Part shown: positions 16,670 through 24,686 of the stretch, one piece after another
Numbering within the stretch: the first letter of the stretch is position 1
How the letters are laid out: each line of letters opens with the position of its first letter
Source of the DNA: Actinokineospora terrae
GTDB lineage: Bacteria > Actinomycetota > Actinomycetes > Mycobacteriales > Pseudonocardiaceae
DNA: 64,000 nucleotides
Assembly (NCBI RefSeq): GCF_900111175.1
Contig: NZ_FOGI01000006.1
Span: forward strand, 1-64,000
Direction: 5' to 3'
The notes under the pieces: model-generated
What the model saw: only the letters and a program-made list of their open reading frames with translations
Databases searched by the model: none
What the model was told of the DNA's origin: nothing
Program-made: the position numbers and the translations under genes

Positions 16670-18106
16670 TCAGGCCGTTGTGTCGCGCGTGGGGCCGCCT
16701 GAAGCGGGCCGCGTGGCGGGTCGTTGTCGCGGGGGTCCGGTGGCCCGCGAGAGCTGGGTATGCGCACGGACACCCGGGCCGGTCCGGCGTCGGCCGGTGG
16801 ACGTAGTCGCGCGGTGTGGAGGCGTGCCGCGTTCGGGATCTGCGTGCAGCAACGGGGCGAGGTCGTTAAGTAGCAGACTGACCGCGTGGGCGGCTTGGTG
16901 GGGAACGACGCCGTTGCCCAGCGCGCGTAGCTGCGCGGTGCGGGGCAGCGGGAGGTCGGTGACCCAGCCCTCGGGCAGGCCCATGAGGTGCTCGACGAAC
17001 CTGGGTGCGAGGACCGGCCTGCCGTGGTTGCCGGGTTGGGTGGGGTGCGGTGTGGGGCGGCCGAGTATCCGTTCCCATCGCCGGATCGCCGGGCCGTAGA
17101 CGCCCCAGTCCACCGAACCCCGCGTCCCGGCGGTCGAACCGGATGGTGGGTTCAGGTGGCCGGGTCGGTTGGGGTGGTGAGGTGGATGATCGCCGAGGGC
17201 AGCATCAGGTCGCCCTTGGAGCCGCGTTGGGCCGGGCAGCCCTTGGTCCCGTCCGTGGCTCGAGGTGTCGGCAGCAGCCGCGCCTGGTCGGACAGCGTGG
17301 GGCCGCCGGTCTGGGTGCGGTGGGTGCAACTCTTCGCGTCCGAGGCGGTCGGGGTCGGCAGCAGCCGCACCGCCATCGCACACGGGCTCCCCATCTCGTT
17401 GCTCTCCCGCGCACGTTGATGCTCGCCCCGCCGCGACCAGGTCGAGGAGTCCCCGCCGCCCTGGGGAGTGACCGCCGCCGGAGTCGGCAGCGCCGTCTCT
17501 GTGGTCGCGGCGCCAGGCGAGCACGAACACCCGCTCCCGACGGTGGCTGGCGCCGATGTCGGAGGCGCGGACGCTACGCCAGAACGCGTCATACCCCGCT
17601 TCGGCCAGGTCGCCGAGTACACGGTGGAGACCTCCGCCGCGCCAGCGAAGCGCGGCGACGTTCTCCACGACGACGAGCGGGGGTCGTAGTACGCGAATAC
17701 CCGCCATGATGTGGAACCAGAGACCACTGCGTACTCCGTTCTCGATGCCCGCGCGTTTCCCGGCGGCGGAGATGTCCTGACACGGGAACCCGACCGCGAG
17801 CATGTCCACCGGCTCCACGACAGACCAGTCGACCGACCGCAGATCACCAAGATTGGGCACTCCCGGCATCCGCGCGGCGAGGATCCGGGCGACGTGCGGG
17901 TCGGGATCGGTGACCCAGGCGACCCTGCCGCCGAACATGGCCAGCACACCCAGATCCAGGCCACCAGCGCCGGTGCACAACGACCCGAGAACGGGACCCG
18001 ACTCACCACCCACCCGGGTACTCGGCCGGGGCACGGCGGGTGGGGGCGCCAGTGCGCAGGCCGGGATCGTCCGGGGTTCGCGGGGGTGGTTCAGGCCGGT
18101 CGTCAC
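16670..18106 (-). CDS. C5-cytosine DNA methyltransferase
   Basis: 478 residues from GTG at 18106; the GTG overlaps the upstream gene's TGA (GTGA), so translation is coupled. Motif I is VLGSLCTGAGGLDLG (~40), motif IV GFPCQDIS with the catalytic Cys (~102), motif VI VVENVAALRW, motif VIII region SHRRERVFVLAW; a long Pro/Arg-rich variable region holds the target recognition part, and motif IX/X (LMGLPEGWVTDLPL, RALGNGVVPHQ) ends the protein. It methylates cytosine C5 in a site that cannot be predicted here. No restriction endonuclease lies nearby, so it probably protects the element or counters host restriction during transfer. Confidence 0.88.
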   Translation of the reverse strand: MTTGLNHPREPRTIPACALAPPPAVPRPSTRVGGESGPVLGSLCTGAGGLDLGVLAMFGGRVAWVTDPDPHVARILAARMPGVPNLGDLRSVDWSVVEPVDMLAVGFPCQDISAAGKRAGIENGVRSGLWFHIMAGIRVLRPPLVVVENVAALRWRGGGLHRVLGDLAEAGYDAFWRSVRASDIGASHRRERVFVLAWRRDHRDGAADSGGGHSPGRRGLLDLVAAGRASTCAGEQRDGEPVCDGGAAAADPDRLGREELHPPHPDRRPHAVRPGAAAADTSSHGRDQGLPGPTRLQGRPDAALGDHPPHHPNRPGHLNPPSGSTAGTRGSVDWGVYGPAIRRWERILGRPTPHPTQPGNHGRPVLAPRFVEHLMGLPEGWVTDLPLPRTAQLRALGNGVVPHQAAHAVSLLLNDLAPLLHADPERGTPPHRATTSTGRRRTGPGVRAHTQLSRATGPPRQRPATRPASGGPTRDTTA

Positions 18107-19251
18107 GCCCGCTCCGACTCGGTGCCGGTCGACGCCTCGATGGCCGATCCCGGCCGTGTCGGAGCGCTGTCGGTCACCTCCGTCTCGGGGGCGTCGGTGG
18201 TCGTGGTGAGGGCGGTGCGGAAAACGAGCACATCCTCGTGGGCGATCAGGTGCAGCGGCAGTCCCGCCTCGCGCTGCTTGCGGATGAAGTCCCGTTGGAA
18301 GAACGAACCGCGCGCGACGAAGTCGGTCTCGGCGGCGCGGGCCAGCAACGCCACGTTGCGCTCGACCGGGATGAGTCCGGCGGCCAAGCCGCAGGCGAGG
18401 ATCTGGGTGGGCAGGTCGATGAGTTCGGAGTGCTCGCGCCACGGCCGGATGGTGATGGCGATGTGCCCGCCGGGCTTAAGGAACGTGCGCAGTCCGAACA
18501 GGACGCGGGTGAACCCGGCCAGCAGGCGGTGGTGACCGACGTTGGCGAGGTTGCCGCGGTCGAGGGTGTTGCCGTAGAGGTGGTGATACTTCTGCACCCC
18601 CTCGCCAGGGGCGACCGAGACCTGCCCGTGGGTCGAGGGCCCGTAAGGCGGGGAGGTCACCACCAGCGCCGCTTGTCCGACGTACTCGGGCGGCAGCAGC
18701 GTGACCAGTTGGCGGGCGTCGCCCTGGAAGACCCGCGCGTCGTGGGCGTGGCCGTCGTTCCGCGCGACTTCGAGATTCGCTTTCGCAACCTCCACCCAGT
18801 GGGGCTCGTACTCCACACCGACAGCGCGGCGGCCGAGGCGGACGGCTTCGACCAACGTGGTGCCGATGCCGCACATCGGGTCGAGGACCAGGTCGCCGGG
18901 CTGGGTGTAGTGGGCGATGGCGTGGGCGGCGACCGAGGGCAGCATCTTGGCCGGGTGCGCGGTCGAGGCGGGCACGTACTTGTTCTTGCGTTGCGTGAGC
19001 GGGGACGCCTGCGCGGTGGTCCACACCGACACCGCCCTCTCCGTTGCCCCTCCGGCTCGCGGAGAGTCGTCGGTGCCCGCGGCGGAGGTGTCGAGGGCGG
19101 CGATGAGGGCACGCGAGATCGGTTGAGTCGGTTCGTCATCGGAGCCGGTGAGGATGCCCTGGAACGGTGGGTCGGCAGGGTTGTGGGTCATGGGCGGGGT
19201 CTCCTGATGGCGCGGTCCTGGGCGAGTGGGGTCGGCGTCGGACGTGGTCAT
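18103..19251 (-). CDS. N4/N6-type DNA methyltransferase
   Basis: 382 residues from ATG at 19251, overlapping the upstream TGA by one base. LDPMCGIGTTLVEAVRLGRR (~120) is motif I and VVTSPPYGPSTHG (~185) is motif IV of the amino-methyltransferases; TSPPY is most often seen in N4-cytosine enzymes, though N6-adenine is possible. LKPGGHIAITI is the following strand. The order motif I then IV fits a small gamma-like or N4 type. Middle gene of a three-gene overlapping block with a C5 methyltransferase downstream. No cognate endonuclease is visible. Confidence 0.83.
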   Translation of the reverse strand: MTTSDADPTRPGPRHQETPPMTHNPADPPFQGILTGSDDEPTQPISRALIAALDTSAAGTDDSPRAGGATERAVSVWTTAQASPLTQRKNKYVPASTAHPAKMLPSVAAHAIAHYTQPGDLVLDPMCGIGTTLVEAVRLGRRAVGVEYEPHWVEVAKANLEVARNDGHAHDARVFQGDARQLVTLLPPEYVGQAALVVTSPPYGPSTHGQVSVAPGEGVQKYHHLYGNTLDRGNLANVGHHRLLAGFTRVLFGLRTFLKPGGHIAITIRPWREHSELIDLPTQILACGLAAGLIPVERNVALLARAAETDFVARGSFFQRDFIRKQREAGLPLHLIAHEDVLVFRTALTTTTDAPETEVTDSAPTRPGSAIEASTGTESERA

Positions 19252-20315
19252 CAGGCGGCACTCCGGTCCCTCGACGTGGTGCTCGTCGGGAGTGGTGTCG
19301 GGGTTCGGTGCTCGTGTGGCTGGGCGAAGACCAACAGGTCGGAGTGAACGCGCGCGTGCGGCGACGGCAGGCCGCGGACTCGAGCGCGGTGCCCCTCGTC
19401 CGCCCCGCCACCGGCGTCCTGTCGTCCGTCGTGGGTGGGGTCGGGATGGAGGAAGTGGCCGTCGCGGATGGGGGCGTGCAGGGCGACGATGTGCTGCAGG
19501 TAGAGCAGGTCGGCGGTCTGCCCGGCGGCCACAACCTCGCCGGTCGGGTCGGTCAGCCGTCCGCTGCTCCAGTCGCAGTGGGTGAGCACGACGAAGACGC
19601 CGCCGACGCGCAGCAGGCGTGCCGCGACCAGTGCGGCGACGTCGGCGAGCGGAACGCCCAGACGCCCCGGCGTGAGGTGGGCGACGACGAGGTCCGCGGT
19701 GGCGAGGGCCGTGTCGGGACCGTCCGGTGAGACCACCTCGGGCGGCGGTGGGACGGTCGCGGAGGTGGTGTCGGAGTCGGTGACGAGGTCGGCCCAGAAC
19801 GGGCGCGACGCGCCGCCGGACAACGAGCTGGCGAGCGGTAGCCGCTCGATCCAGGGAGCGCGTTCGAGGCGTTCGACTGCGGCGCGAGCCTCGGCCAGCC
19901 CGGGCTCCGGGGCGGTGTCGGGGGCGTGGTCGACGACCCCGCCGGGCCCGATCCACGCGGGCCGCGGGTGCCGGGCTTGGACGGGTTCGGCCAGGAGCAC
20001 GACGCGCGCGCCGGGGTCGCTGAACGAGGTCACGATCCGCTCCACAAGCGCGACCGGCCACCCGGTGTCGAGCGGGATCGGCGCGGCCCCGGCGGACCAC
20101 ACGGTCGCCGGAGTCGGCGCCGAGGGCGCGGCGTCCGAGCGCGTACGGGCGGTGGCCGAGGCGGGCTTGGCGGGGCTGACCCGGGTGGTGCCGGGAGCGG
20201 TGGGCCACGGGCGGCGGTCCCCGCCCCGGCGCCCGCCGGGCCGGTTGTCGGCGGGGCGGGCGGCGTCCGCGCGACGGCGCGGGGCGCGGCGGTCGGGGTG
20301 CTCGGATGAGGTCAC
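19251..20315 (-). CDS. Methyltransferase-like protein of unknown activity
   Basis: 354 residues from ATG at 20315 (GGGAG upstream). The first ~60 residues are Arg/Pro-rich. The rest alternates strands and helices like a Rossmann methyltransferase: GARVVLLAEPVQ where motif I would be, and AARLLRVGGVFVVLTHCDWS like the post-motif IV strand of DNA methylases, but it lacks a clear DPPY or GxGxG. It heads the overlapping block with two real DNA methyltransferases, so it may be a catalytically dead specificity or partner subunit. First gene after the shared 50-bp upstream element (20371-20420). Confidence 0.6.
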   Translation of the reverse strand: MTSSEHPDRRAPRRRADAARPADNRPGGRRGGDRRPWPTAPGTTRVSPAKPASATARTRSDAAPSAPTPATVWSAGAAPIPLDTGWPVALVERIVTSFSDPGARVVLLAEPVQARHPRPAWIGPGGVVDHAPDTAPEPGLAEARAAVERLERAPWIERLPLASSLSGGASRPFWADLVTDSDTTSATVPPPPEVVSPDGPDTALATADLVVAHLTPGRLGVPLADVAALVAARLLRVGGVFVVLTHCDWSSGRLTDPTGEVVAAGQTADLLYLQHIVALHAPIRDGHFLHPDPTHDGRQDAGGGADEGHRARVRGLPSPHARVHSDLLVFAQPHEHRTPTPLPTSTTSRDRSAA

Positions 20316-20370
20316 GGGTCTCCCTTCGGGAGGGTGGGGTGCGCCCGCCGAGGCGTGGCGCTTGAGGACA

Positions 20371-20420
20371 CCCCTTAACTCCGGAAAACAGCACCTGCGG
20401 GGACATCGATCCGCGAACTT
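20371..20420 (-). promoter_or_regulatory. 50-bp cis element, copy 1
   Basis: Read on the minus strand it is AAGTTC-N10-GTCCCCG-N12-TCCGGAGTT-A-AG-G-GG. It aligns without gaps to 21736-21785 on the plus strand. The copy lies about 56 bases before the start of the methyltransferase block and points toward it. It is a probable operator or promoter module of the element. Confidence 0.6.
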
Positions 20421-20595
20421 TTTCTCCGACTTTTCGACCTCGACTTCCGGTGAACAAGGCTCGCGCCCACGCGTACGCGAGAACAGGTATCCCGCGCCGA
20501 TAAACGTGCGCTTTCAGCGCGCGGAAGATCTTGCTCCGGGTGATCGTCCACGTCTGTTGCCGAGAGTGGTCGTGTTGTCACAGCTATTGCCGGAG

Positions 20596-20795
20596 TGGTA
20601 CGAAACTGGTACCGCCGCGCGGATGCCCAGCTAGACCGACACGAATGGCCGCCGTCGTCGATCTTGCCGTTGGGATCGCGTGATCCACACGCGCCCGCGT
20701 GGGCGATCTTGTGTCGCGTGTGGACGATCTTGGTAATACCTTGGTACTAGAGCGGTATGGGTTTCGTACCAGTTCGGTAAGAGGTTCGTACCACC
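20596..20795. promoter_or_regulatory. Cluster of GTAC-containing repeats in divergent promoter region
   Basis: In the 534-base gap between the divergent methyltransferase and transfer operons, TGGTACGAAACTGGTACC (20596-20613) is echoed in inverted form by TTCGTACCAGTTCGGTA (20763-20779), and TTCGTACC recurs at 20785-20792. TGGTAATACC (20731-20740) and TTGGTACTA are further variants. CGATCTTG occurs three times (20659, 20704, 20725). These AT-richer repeats look like binding sites for an element-encoded regulator or partition/transfer factor. No gene is seen in the gap. Confidence 0.5.
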
Positions 20796-20849
20796 TGGGG
20801 TGGCGTCCTGGGCGGGTCGTTGTTCCGACTCGCTTCAGGAGCGGTTCCC

Positions 20850-21872
20850 ATGGCTTCTCCTCATTCCCTTCCGCGCTCGGGTTTCGAGCGCGATCAGAAC
20901 GCTGTGGACGCGGCGCGTGCGGCGTTCGAGTGGTTGGTCACCGGGCCCCACCCGGTCTCCATCGATGGCCGTCTGTTCCCGGGGTTCCCGGCGCGGCGGG
21001 TGCCGCTGGACGAGGTGTGCGACTGGCTGTTGCGGCGCCGGTGCCCGCAGACGCTGCGGGACGCGGTGTGGGCGCACCTGGTGCTGCTCTCGCGCACCGA
21101 GGGCGGCACCTGGACCGTCGGCGCGGTCGGTGTCGCGCTACCCGCCCTGACCTCCATCTGCGCGAGGTTGGCGGCGCGGTTCGCCGGTGACCCGAGCGAC
21201 ATCCACGCCGCCGTGCTGGCCGGGTTCGTCGCCGAACTCGCCACTGTCGACCTGCGTCGTCCGCGCATCATGAACCGGCTGCGGTGGGCCGCCTACCGCG
21301 CCGGCCACGCGTGCGTCCGGGAGGCGTTGGACGCGCCGCTGCCCGCAGGCAACGGGTACCGGTCCATGGCGCCATCGCCGCCGTCCGGGCACCCGGACTT
21401 CGTCCTCGCCGACGCGGTCGCCGCGGGCGTCATCACCGCCGCCGAGGCCGAGCTCATCGGCTCGACCCGCTTCGAGGAAGTGTCCCTCGCCGACGCCGCG
21501 GCGCTGCGCGACCTGTCCCGCCAAGCGGTGAAGAAGGCACGCAGGAGGGCCGAGTTCCGTCTCGTCGACTACCTGCTCGCCGACACCCACGACTCCCAGA
21601 CCACACAGGACACCACCCCCACCTCGGCGCCCCGGACCGCCGAAGGCACCAGCCCCTCCGACGCGACCGACCGCCCGAGGGCAACCGGCGCACCGTCACG
21701 CACAGCCACCACGGGCCGGGGAAAACGGGCGAAGAAAGTTCAAGATCGCGTGTCCCCGAAAGGCACTTTCTCCGGAGTTGAGAGGCGCGGGAGAAGACAC
21801 ACCCCCGCGGATCCCCCGCCCCAGCCTCAGCCGCTGTCGGGCACGACTCCGGGAGCGTCGCGATGCGCCTGA
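20850..21872 (+). CDS. Unknown protein with sigma-like helix-turn-helix, first gene of transfer operon
   Basis: 340 residues from ATG at 20850 (AGGAG upstream). An N-terminal globular part (~1-110) is followed by an alpha-helical region, then VITAAEAELIGSTRFEEVSL and LADAAALRDLSRQAVKKARR at ~200-235, which has the spacing of a sigma-region-4 or LuxR-like helix-turn-helix with a basic recognition helix. The last ~100 residues are low complexity. Its end overlaps the pilin-like gene by 10 bases and contains the second copy of the 50-bp element. Likely a regulator of transfer genes; I do not recognise a named family. Confidence 0.6.
   Translation: MASPHSLPRSGFERDQNAVDAARAAFEWLVTGPHPVSIDGRLFPGFPARRVPLDEVCDWLLRRRCPQTLRDAVWAHLVLLSRTEGGTWTVGAVGVALPALTSICARLAARFAGDPSDIHAAVLAGFVAELATVDLRRPRIMNRLRWAAYRAGHACVREALDAPLPAGNGYRSMAPSPPSGHPDFVLADAVAAGVITAAEAELIGSTRFEEVSLADAAALRDLSRQAVKKARRRAEFRLVDYLLADTHDSQTTQDTTPTSAPRTAEGTSPSDATDRPRATGAPSRTATTGRGKRAKKVQDRVSPKGTFSGVERRGRRHTPADPPPQPQPLSGTTPGASRCA
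21736..21785 (+). promoter_or_regulatory. 50-bp cis element, copy 2
   Basis: AAGTTC-N10-GTCCCCG-N12-TCCGGAGTT-G-AG-A-GG, ungapped match to 20371-20420 read on the other strand. It lies inside the 3' coding part of the preceding gene and 77 bases before the pilin-like gene start, at a distance like that of copy 1 from its gene. Suggests a separate promoter or operator for the secretion genes. Confidence 0.6.
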
Positions 21873-22342
21873 ACCCCACTCACCCTTCCCTGTCGCACGG
21901 CCGAGCCCTCGACCACGAGACCGCAGTCGACCGTCCCGACACGACACCCACCACCACGCCGACGGTTCCTTGGCGGTGCCCGAGCGACACCGTGCCCACC
22001 GGCCGTCGGCGCCCGTGCCGTCGGGGCCTCGTGGTCCTCGGGCTGGTCGCGTCAGCCGTGCTCGCGACCGTCACACCCGCGCACGCGGACACCGTGGTGT
22101 TGGCGATCGCGGGCAGTGTCGACGAGGTCCTGACCAACATCCGCAACTGGTTGATGGGCATCCTCGCGTTACTGGCGACGGTGTTCCTCACCATCGGCGG
22201 CGTCCGCCGCGTGTTCGGCGGGGGCGACCCGGGCGAGCAGGAGAAGTCCAAAGAGGCGTTCAAGGCCGCCGGGATCGGCTACGCGTTGGCCGCTCTGGCC
22301 CCGCTGGTCGTGACGGTGCTCAAGGGCATCGTCGGGGGCTGA
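21863..22342 (+). CDS. TrbC/VirB2-like pilin or T4SS membrane subunit
   Basis: 159 residues from ATG at 21863. After a ~50-residue polar start come a signal-like segment GLVVLGLVASAVLATVTPAH with an AHA cleavage site, a helix IRNWLMGILALLATVFLTIG, a short cytoplasmic-type loop with GGDPGEQEKSKEAFKAAGIG, and a second helix YALAALAPLVVTVLKGIVGG. Small two-helix proteins with a cleavable signal in this place of a T4SS operon are VirB2/TrbC-like. The next gene starts five bases later. Confidence 0.7.
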   Translation: MRLNPTHPSLSHGRALDHETAVDRPDTTPTTTPTVPWRCPSDTVPTGRRRPCRRGLVVLGLVASAVLATVTPAHADTVVLAIAGSVDEVLTNIRNWLMGILALLATVFLTIGGVRRVFGGGDPGEQEKSKEAFKAAGIGYALAALAPLVVTVLKGIVGG

Positions 22343-22346
22343 GCCG

Positions 22347-24686
22347 ATGACCACCCCCACCACGCCGTCTCACACCACGACAACCACCACACGAGACGGA
22401 TCGATAGGCGCCTCGGATCGGCCCATGCTCGCGCCGCCGACGCTACGGATCCGACGGTGGACGCGGTTCGCGCGGCCCACGCGGGCACGGGCCCTGGTGG
22501 CGTTGACGGTCAGTCTGCTCGTCCTCGCCGTCGCCGTACTTGCCGTCGCAGGCGCCGACTCCCATAGCGGCCCGCGGGTGTCGCTGGCCGCCGCCGTGCA
22601 GCCGCCGCCGTTGCCGATTCCCACGGTCGAACCCGATCCGTGCGGGTCGCTGCCACTGCCCGTCTGCGGCACCTTGCCCCCGACCGCCTCGACCACACCG
22701 TCGATGCCGCCGTGCACCGGCGAGGGCTGCATCCCCCAACCCGGGACCACCACCACGCCCGTGCCCGGTCCGGGCACCGGGCAACCGGGGCAGGGCAGTG
22801 AGGAGGAGGACGACTGCGGGATCACCGACCCCGTCGCGTGCGTGACCGAGGCCATCAACGCGCTCTTTCGGGGCATCGTCACCGAGGCACTCAACCCGCT
22901 GCTCGATCTGTTGTCGCGGACGTTGTTGACCACGCCGATGCCGGACTCGCTGCCCCGCCTCGGCGAGCTGTGGGACAACTCGTGGCAGATCCTGCTGATC
23001 GCCTACGGGCTGCTGGTCCTCATAGCGGGTGTCATCGCGATGAGCTACCAGACCCTCCAAACACGACACTCGATCAAGGAACTCGCACCCCGCCTGGTCG
23101 TCGGGTTCCTGTCCGGGGCCCTGTCGCTGTGGGTGGCGACCAAAGGCATCCAGATCGCCAACGCGTTGGTGGCCGCGATCATGGGCGGTGGGGTTGACGC
23201 GAACACCGCCGGGCAGACGCTGCGCAACCTCGTCATCGGGTCGCTCAACGGCGGGCTGTGGATCATCTTCATAGGCCTGTTTCTCGCCGGGATGCTCATC
23301 GCCCTGCTCATCACCTACGTCGTCCGCGTCGCCCTGACGCTGTTGCTCATTGGCGGTGCGCCGTTGGCGTTGATGTTCCACGCCCTCCCACAAACGGAGG
23401 GCATCGGTTACTGGTGGTGGAAAGCCTACGGCGGTTGCCTGGCCATCCAGATCGGACAAAGCCTCACCCTCATCACCGGCGTGAAGGTCTTCCTGGCCCC
23501 CGGTGGGTTCACGGTCTTCGGACCGACCGTGTCGGGCCTGGTGAACCTTCTGGTCGCGCTCAGCTTGATGTACATCCTGTTCAAGATCCCGTTCTGGGTA
23601 CTCGGATCCATCCGCGGCGGAGGCGGCCGGTCCCTGATCGGCGGACTCATCAAGGGCTTCCTCGCCTACAAGACCTTCGGCCTGCTCGGGGGAGGCGGAG
23701 GTGGCGGGCGGCGAGGACCCCGTCCGACCGGTAGCGGGGGCCGTGGCGGCGGGGGCGATGGCGGTCAGCTCGACCCGTACAAGTCCACGCGCGCCACGTC
23801 GAGCGGTCAGCTGATGCTGCCCCTGCCCGGCATCCGCCGGACCCGCCCGACCGCCGCAAAGAAGACGCCCAGGCCAGCAGCGACACCGGGCGCGGGCCAG
23901 GGGCGTCAGCTGGCGTTGCCGTTGGGCGAGGACTGGCCGGAGAACAAGCCGGTCCTCGGCCGCGACGGCCAGTACCGACTGCCTCTGGATGTCCGACCCA
24001 CCCCCGCCTCGCCCACCCCGCCACCGGCCGCCGACCCGGGTGTCCCCCGCGCGGCCAGGAAGCGCGCGAGCCAACCGGAGCTGCCGTTCGACCCCTACCA
24101 GGGCAACCGGCCCACCAGCACCGGGCAGTACCCGCTCCCGCTGGACGGCGTGCGACGAGTACCCCGTCCCCCCACTCCGACTCCGACGCCACCGGCTCCG
24201 CCCACGACGCCCACTCGTCGGCCTCGCGCGACGCAGCCCGAACTGCCCTTCGACTCCTACAAGGGCGTTCGCCCGACCAACACGGGGCAATACCCCCTGC
24301 CGCTGGACGGCGTGCGGCGAGTCCCGACCCCACCACCCGCGCCGACCCGATCACCGGTTCCGCCGAAGTCGTCGCCGCCTCGTCCTCGAGTCGTGCAGCC
24401 GGAGCTGCCGTTCGACCCCTACAAGGGCGTTCGCCCGAACAACGCCGGGCAGTACCCCCTGCCCCTGGACGGGGTGCGGCGCACCTCCGCCGCAACGACG
24501 CCACCGCCCGCACCGGCATCGCCTCCGCCCGGCCCTTCGCGCCCGGCGCCGCGCGCCGGGAAGCAGCTGCGGTTGCCGCTGGACCTGCCCAAGCCGCCGA
24601 CCACGCCGCGCGTCACCCCACCACCGCCTTCTCCTCCGCCGCCCACAGCGCGGCCCGCCACACCCAAGCCCGGAGGTAAGCCATGA
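22347..24686 (+). CDS. VirB6/TrbL-like conjugation channel protein with repeated tail
   Basis: 779 residues. A first membrane helix (~50-70) precedes a Pro/Thr-rich exported stretch with paired Cys (~90-160), then about six helices between ~185 and 435 (for example QILLIAYGLLVLIAGVIAMS and VVRVALTLLLIGGAPLALMF) as in TrbL/VirB6 inner-membrane channel proteins. A Gly-rich hinge (~450-465) leads to a Pro-rich cytoplasmic-type tail with repeated blocks PELPFDPYKGVRP followed by GQYPLPLDGVRR. The tail is not part of the usual family and may bind the ATPases. Its end overlaps the next gene by four bases. Confidence 0.8.
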   Translation: MTTPTTPSHTTTTTTRDGSIGASDRPMLAPPTLRIRRWTRFARPTRARALVALTVSLLVLAVAVLAVAGADSHSGPRVSLAAAVQPPPLPIPTVEPDPCGSLPLPVCGTLPPTASTTPSMPPCTGEGCIPQPGTTTTPVPGPGTGQPGQGSEEEDDCGITDPVACVTEAINALFRGIVTEALNPLLDLLSRTLLTTPMPDSLPRLGELWDNSWQILLIAYGLLVLIAGVIAMSYQTLQTRHSIKELAPRLVVGFLSGALSLWVATKGIQIANALVAAIMGGGVDANTAGQTLRNLVIGSLNGGLWIIFIGLFLAGMLIALLITYVVRVALTLLLIGGAPLALMFHALPQTEGIGYWWWKAYGGCLAIQIGQSLTLITGVKVFLAPGGFTVFGPTVSGLVNLLVALSLMYILFKIPFWVLGSIRGGGGRSLIGGLIKGFLAYKTFGLLGGGGGGGRRGPRPTGSGGRGGGGDGGQLDPYKSTRATSSGQLMLPLPGIRRTRPTAAKKTPRPAATPGAGQGRQLALPLGEDWPENKPVLGRDGQYRLPLDVRPTPASPTPPPAADPGVPRAARKRASQPELPFDPYQGNRPTSTGQYPLPLDGVRRVPRPPTPTPTPPAPPTTPTRRPRATQPELPFDSYKGVRPTNTGQYPLPLDGVRRVPTPPPAPTRSPVPPKSSPPRPRVVQPELPFDPYKGVRPNNAGQYPLPLDGVRRTSAATTPPPAPASPPPGPSRPAPRAGKQLRLPLDLPKPPTTPRVTPPPPSPPPPTARPATPKPGGKP
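23768..24590 (+). repeat. Tandem coding repeats in channel protein tail
   Basis: Three near-identical ~32-codon units start near 24070, 24229 and 24391, each encoding QPELPFDxYxGxRPxxxGQY then PLPLDGVRR. Divergent forms occur before (DPYKSTRATSSGQLMLPLPG at ~23778; GQYRLPLDVRP at ~23970) and after (KQLRLPLDLPK at ~24560). Spacers are Pro/Thr-rich and variable. The repeat is visible at both DNA and protein level. Confidence 0.85.

Noticed and set aside
24070..24490. Regular repeats that could be mistaken for a CRISPR array
   Set aside because: The repeats are in-frame coding units with ~160-base spacing inside one protein gene, not short identical repeats with unique spacers; no cas genes are present.
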